A stretch of DNA of 7,609 nt from Chloroflexota bacterium (GTDB lineage: Bacteria > Chloroflexota > Limnocylindria > Limnocylindrales > CSP1-4). This document shows, piece by piece, positions 4,929 through 7,609 of the stretch (position 1 is its first letter; each line of letters opens with the position of its first letter). The notes beneath the pieces were generated by a model. That model was not told the origin of the DNA. It saw only the letters and a program-made list of their open reading frames with translations, and made no database searches. Location of the stretch: the NCBI GenBank assembly GCA_021812735.1, contig JAKAMV010000479.1, forward strand, positions 1 through 7,609, read 5' to 3'. The position numbers were made by a program, and so were the translations under genes.

Positions 4929-5597
4929 TCAGGCTGGCTCGCCCAGGACCACCGCCCCCAGGGCCTCCCAACGCGCGGCGGGAAGGTGCCCGGTCACGGC
5001 CTTGTCCCGCTGCCGACAGACCCACTCGCCCAGGCGCACGCCGTCCCAGACGAGTGTCCGGCCGACCGGGAATGCCCCGCCTGCCGCGCGATAGCCGCGC
5101 AGGGCGGCGAGGCCGCGCGCGAAGTGGGCCTCGGCGTCCGACCAGATGAAGCCGAGGGCGTCGAGGGTCGCCACCTGCGCGGGCGTCAGCCGACCGCGCG
5201 ACCGGGCGGCGCGCAGCGCCCGGGCCAGGCCAGAGTCGAAGGTCCAGACCCAGCCGAGCGGATCTGCGCTGGCGGCCCGGGTCGCGGCGTCGACCGCGGC
5301 GTTGCGCGCGTGCGCGCGGGGTCGCCAGTCGAAGCCGAGGCGCTCGAGCCGGCGCCGCTGGTCCGGGCGGAGCCAGCCGTGGCGCTCGCGCTGGCGCTGC
5401 CAGGCCACCCAGTGGCCCAGGGGATAGCCGTCCGGGGCGACGTAGCGCGCCGGCACGCGGCAGTGCCCCTCGGCCGCCTCATAGCGGCGCAGCGCGGCAT
5501 ACCCGCGGCGCCAGGCCGCGGGCTGGGTGGTCGGCGCGATGCGCGCCGGGGGATCGGCGGAAGGCGCAGGCGCAGGCGCGGAGAGCAGCGTCGGCAT
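4929..5597 (-). CDS. stand-alone helicase-associated (HA) domain protein
   Basis: 222 residues. Residues about 29-91 are a good helicase-associated repeat (PF03457 type): W at the start, GYAALRRYEAAEGHCRVPARY, then DGYPLGHWVAWQRQRERHG, LRPDQRRRLERLGFDW. Residues 128-152 keep only the end of a repeat (RGRLTPAQVATLDALGFIW), and 155-218 form another, weaker repeat (FARGLAALRGYRAAGGAFPV, VRLGEWVCRQRDKAVTGHL). The N-terminal 28 residues are a Pro/Ala-rich tail. In known proteins HA repeats follow the helicase core in DNA helicases and are thought to bind nucleic acid; no helicase motifs are present here or in neighbouring genes. ATG 5597 has GGGAGG 5 bases upstream and begins 11 bases after the preceding gene's stop, so the two are cotranscribed. 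The open frame extends to 6176 only as a shadow of that gene. Confidence 0.78.
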   Translation of the reverse strand: MPTLLSAPAPAPSADPPARIAPTTQPAAWRRGYAALRRYEAAEGHCRVPARYVAPDGYPLGHWVAWQRQRERHGWLRPDQRRRLERLGFDWRPRAHARNAAVDAATRAASADPLGWVWTFDSGLARALRAARSRGRLTPAQVATLDALGFIWSDAEAHFARGLAALRGYRAAGGAFPVGRTLVWDGVRLGEWVCRQRDKAVTGHLPAARWEALGAVVLGEPA

Positions 5598-5608
5598 GGC
5601 AGCCTCCC

Positions 5609-6304
5609 TCACAGGCGGAAGGTCGGCGCGACGACCGACAGCATCGAGGGGAGCAGCGCCGACAGCGTGCCGACCACGGCCGGCAGGTGCAGGACCACCC
5701 CGGTCAGCAGGCCGAGCCCGGCGATGGGGAGCACGGCGTTGGCGGCCAGCACCCACACCGGATCCCGGGGCGCCAGGAAGATGGGCTGCCCGCGTTCGTC
5801 GGTGCCCTCGTACTCGAGCTCCACGCCATCGGCGAAGCGGCCGTAGCGCACGCCCTCGCGCGTCACGAACTCGAAGGGCTCCGCGCGCGCGTCGCGTCGG
5901 GGGGCCGAGGCCGCGGGGGCCGGTCGAGCCGCCGGGGCAGTGGGTGCCATGCGAGGCGCGCCAGCCGGTGCGGCGTGCGGCGAGGGGATGGCGCGCGTCG
6001 AGCGCGGCCGAGCCGCCAGCGGCCCGCGGGCGGGCGACACCGGGGCGGAGACCACCCGGCCCGGGACCTGCTCGGGGGTCAGCAACGCGGCGATCCCCGC
6101 GATCCAGTCCTCCTCGGCGGCGTCCAGCGCCGACGGCGCCAGGCCGGGCGCGGTGGTCGGCGCGACCAGGGTCCACGCCTCGGCGTCCGACGCGAACGGG
6201 TCGGGGCCGAACGCGCCATCGTCGAAGCGCAGCTCGCCCAGGAGGCGCGCCACAAGCTGCTCCTGCTGCGAGCGCTGGCTCGGTGCGAAGGTGCTGGCGT
6301 CCAT
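5609..6304 (-). CDS. unknown protein with Pro/Ala-rich linker and C-terminal membrane segment
   Basis: 231 residues. Residues 1-80 are acidic and partly helical (QQEQLVARLLGELRFDDGAFG; DAAEEDWIAGIAALLTPEQV). Residues 82-140 are a Pro/Ala/Arg-rich, probably disordered linker. Residues 142-182 form a compact strand-like segment (FEFVTREGVRYGRFADGVEL, GQPIFLAP). Residues about 183-227 are hydrophobic with no charges except H206 and could make one or two membrane helices, so the protein is probably anchored by its C-terminus with the rest in the cytoplasm. No family recognised. AGGGAG lies 9 bases before ATG 6304; a promoter with a perfect TTGACA is 53-80 bases upstream. It is the first gene of a two-gene unit with the HA-domain protein, suggesting that one might position the other at the membrane (inference). 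Confidence 0.68.
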   Translation of the reverse strand: MDASTFAPSQRSQQEQLVARLLGELRFDDGAFGPDPFASDAEAWTLVAPTTAPGLAPSALDAAEEDWIAGIAALLTPEQVPGRVVSAPVSPARGPLAARPRSTRAIPSPHAAPAGAPRMAPTAPAARPAPAASAPRRDARAEPFEFVTREGVRYGRFADGVELEYEGTDERGQPIFLAPRDPVWVLAANAVLPIAGLGLLTGVVLHLPAVVGTLSALLPSMLSVVAPTFRL

Positions 6305-6356
6305 CGTGGTGGCTCCCTGTGTGCTCCCGGCCGGTCCTTCGGGCCAGCCAAGACCC

Positions 6357-6384
6357 CGCATAGGCGAGAACGCGTCGTTGTCAA
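6357..6384 (-). promoter_or_regulatory. promoter of the membrane-anchor / HA-domain unit
   Basis: On the minus strand a consensus TTGACA (6384-6379), 16-base spacer, TATGCG (6362-6357). Expected transcription start about 46 bases before ATG 6304. Best-looking of the minus-strand promoters. The 254-base gap 6305-6558 otherwise holds the hairpin at 6475-6497. Confidence 0.5.
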
Positions 6385-6474
6385 GGGTTTGTGGGCCATT
6401 TCGCGCGGAGGGGTCGGTGGAAGGGCGGCAGACGGGGGCTCGCGGCCATTCACCGTTCGCGGCACACAAGGAGA

Positions 6475-6497
6475 ACGGGCGGGGAGGACCCGCCCGT
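6475..6497 (-). terminator. hairpin after the exported-protein gene
   Basis: ACGGGCGGG (6475-6483), loop GAGGA, CCCGCCCGT (6489-6497): a perfect 9-bp GC-rich stem 62 bases beyond the stop of the gene at 6559-7209. On the minus strand it is followed by TTCTCCTTGTG, a partial T-rich tract, so a terminator for that gene is likely. Confidence 0.6.
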
Positions 6498-6558
6498 CAA
6501 TGGGGATCGCGCAGGAAGATGGGCCCCGCACCGGCGAATCCGGTGCGCCCGCGCACCG

Positions 6559-7209
6559 TCAGCGAGCCGTGGCCAGGAGCACCTGCCAGGCGTCGAAGGG
6601 TTCGTTCCAGTACTGGGGCTGCGCGAGGAGATGGGATGGGGCCAGGAGGAGGCTGACGGCCCCGTTCGCCACGGCGACAGCCGGCGAGGAACCTGCGGCG
6701 TCCGGGTTGCCGGTGTCGGCCAGGGTCCAGTGCACGTCCATGGTGGTCCCCGACAGCGGCGTGGTCGTGATGGTGAGCAGATAGCGGTGGCCCACCTGCG
6801 CCGGGACATCACGCATGAGCACGAGACTGCCCAGGGTCGCGCTGGGGTCCGGCACCACCAGCCGCATCGCGGTGCCGGCCAGGACCACCCCGAAGCGATT
6901 CCACCAGTCATGGCCGTCCGTCCACACCACGGACACCGGAAGAGCGGCCAGTGTCGCGGCCTCCCCTGGTGCGAAGGTGGGGCGGTACAGGCTATCCCCG
7001 CTCGCCTGGAGCAGCACGGTGAACGTGTGGGGCTGCGTGTCGCTGAGGGTGGCCGGCGCGACCGCCTCCTGCGAAGGAGATGGAGCCGTGAGCGGCGCGG
7101 TCGGGGGCACCGGCGACGCCACCCCGCGCGGGGCCATGAGCGCCGCGACCAGCACGATCGCCACGAGGGCGCCAAGAACCGTCAGGAGAAGTCGGGCGCT
7201 GCGGGTCAT
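6559..7209 (-). CDS. exported or membrane-anchored protein of unknown function
   Basis: 216 residues. The N-terminus has Arg3 and Arg6, then a hydrophobic stretch at 7-25 (LLLTVLGALVAIVLVAALMA), the pattern of a signal peptide or single anchor. A clear signal peptidase I site is not obvious: VAS is followed by Pro. A Pro/Thr/Ser-rich spacer (32-60) leads to an apparently beta-rich domain of about 150 residues with no Cys, containing VVWTDGHDWWNRFGVVLAG, HRYLLTITTTPLSGTTMDVHW and a C-terminal YWNEPFDAWQVLL. I do not recognise the family. AAGGAG lies 9 bases before ATG 7209. A promoter-like site stands 56-83 bases upstream and a strong hairpin follows the gene, so it is probably a single-gene unit. 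It lies just after the pilin gene and may act in the same envelope compartment, but a link to pili is unproven. Confidence 0.72.
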   Translation of the reverse strand: MTRSARLLLTVLGALVAIVLVAALMAPRGVASPVPPTAPLTAPSPSQEAVAPATLSDTQPHTFTVLLQASGDSLYRPTFAPGEAATLAALPVSVVWTDGHDWWNRFGVVLAGTAMRLVVPDPSATLGSLVLMRDVPAQVGHRYLLTITTTPLSGTTMDVHWTLADTGNPDAAGSSPAVAVANGAVSLLLAPSHLLAQPQYWNEPFDAWQVLLATAR

Positions 7210-7264
7210 CGTGGTGCTCCTTCGTTCGGCCCGCCCGCACGGTGCGCGGATGGGACCCGCCGGG

Positions 7265-7292
7265 AGGGTCGGCGCAGACGGTTCGATGTCAA
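7265..7292 (-). promoter_or_regulatory. possible promoter of the exported-protein gene
   Basis: On the minus strand a consensus TTGACA (7292-7287), 16-base spacer, GACCCT (7270-7265). The -35 starts 83 bases before ATG 7209. The -10 is poor apart from A at position 2 and T at position 6. It lies just after the pilin-gene hairpin. Confidence 0.4.
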
Positions 7293-7319
7293 GGTCTGGC
7301 GCATGGGCCGGAGAATCGC

Positions 7320-7347
7320 TCGACCCCGCCGGTTGGGGCGGGGTCGA
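7320..7347 (-). terminator. hairpin after the pilin gene
   Basis: TCGACCCCGCC (7320-7330), loop GGTTGG, GGCGGGGTCGA (7337-7347): a perfect 11-bp stem 38 bases beyond the pilin stop. No T-run follows on the minus strand (GCGATTCTCC), so it may end transcription or protect the 3' end of an abundant pilin mRNA. Confidence 0.55.
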
Positions 7348-7385
7348 CGACCGCGGGACCCCGGGCGAGCCGGGGCCGGCCGCGA

Positions 7386-7535
7386 CTACGCGCCAGCGAC
7401 GCTGGACGCGACCCGGCTCAGGATGCCGCTGACCGCGCCACCCAGGACGCCCAGGACGAGGATGGCGACGACCGCGATCAGGGCGAGCACGAGGCCGTAC
7501 TCGACCAGGGCCTGGCCACGAAACTTCTGGACCAT
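7386..7535 (-). CDS. flp: Flp/Fap-type type IVb pilin
   Basis: 49 residues: a short basic leader MVQKFRG, then QALVEYGLVLALIAVVAILV, a hydrophobic helix and a small Gly/Ser/Ala-rich end. This is the Flp pilin signature: cleavage after Gly7 by a prepilin peptidase leaves Gln at +1, Glu at +5 and Tyr at +6 of the mature subunit. Such pilins form the thin adhesive fibres of Tad (tight adherence) systems, assembled at the cytoplasmic membrane by the TadA ATPase and TadB/C platform. Length is normal for Flp pilins (about 50-70). AAGGAG sits 8 bases before ATG 7535; the open frame reaches 7598 but the extra residues would precede the leader. An 11-bp hairpin follows, so the gene is probably transcribed alone, from a promoter beyond the window edge. 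No other tad gene is in the window. Confidence 0.9.
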   Translation of the reverse strand: MVQKFRGQALVEYGLVLALIAVVAILVLGVLGGAVSGILSRVASSVAGA

Positions 7536-7609
7536 CGGGGATCTCCTTCGGGAATCTCGGCCCAGGGCGGGCCGAACTGCCGGGAGCCTCGGTAGCAATC
7601 CTCCGGTGT

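Noticed and set aside
5687..6784. 365-codon + strand frame across the membrane-protein gene
   Set aside because: Low-complexity shadow spanning two minus-strand transcription units, a promoter and a hairpin.
1..7609. CRISPR arrays, tRNA or rRNA genes
   Set aside because: No regularly spaced direct repeats, no tRNA cloverleaf with CCA-side sequence and no rRNA-like conserved stretches were seen on either strand.

Overview
A high-GC bacterial window with densely packed genes and clear Shine-Dalgarno sites (AAGGAG/GGGAGG type) before most starts. There is no rRNA, tRNA or universal marker, so the organism cannot be named. Base composition, an IS1595-type element, a Flp pilin and a stand-alone helicase-associated-domain protein would fit a high-GC Chloroflexota or Actinomycetota genome, but that is inference.

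Layout. On the + strand, 196-1086 encodes a KTSC-domain protein joined to a membrane segment and an exported C-terminal region. Its frame appears to have continued past the present TGA to a second stop that now lies beyond an insertion. At 1167-2876 sits a complete IS1595-like element (1710 bp) with near-perfect terminal inverted repeats and an 8-bp target duplication (7/8). Its only gene (minus strand, 1199-2836) is an in-frame fusion of an ISXO2-type transposase with a C-terminal nucleotidyltransferase-like domain, an unusual arrangement and the strongest novelty candidate. Just right of the element, 2915-3595 encodes a sigma-70-family factor whose possible promoter overlaps the target duplication.

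From 3662 to the window end everything is on the minus strand, convergent with the sigma gene. Reading in the direction of transcription: a Flp/Fap-type pilin (7386-7535) with a hairpin after it; an exported or membrane-anchored protein of unknown function (6559-7209) with a hairpin after it; a two-gene unit of a C-terminally membrane-anchored protein (5609-6304) and a helicase-associated-domain protein (4929-5597); and a four-gene unit of 86-100-residue proteins (4549-4809, 4218-4520, 3961-4221, 3662-3928). The four-gene unit includes a Cys/His-rich, likely zinc-binding protein and two short helical proteins that resemble each other.

Most units are preceded by a similar promoter-like arrangement: TTGAC plus one base, a 16-17 base spacer, and a weak -10. 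In three minus-strand units the -35 starts 80-86 bases before the start codon. The transposase and sigma genes instead show the -10 only 5-6 bases before the start codon, suggesting leaderless mRNAs. How the minus-strand genes work together is unknown. Two, perhaps three, encode envelope proteins (pilin, exported/anchored protein, C-terminally anchored protein), but no Tad secretion ATPase, platform protein or prepilin peptidase is present here.
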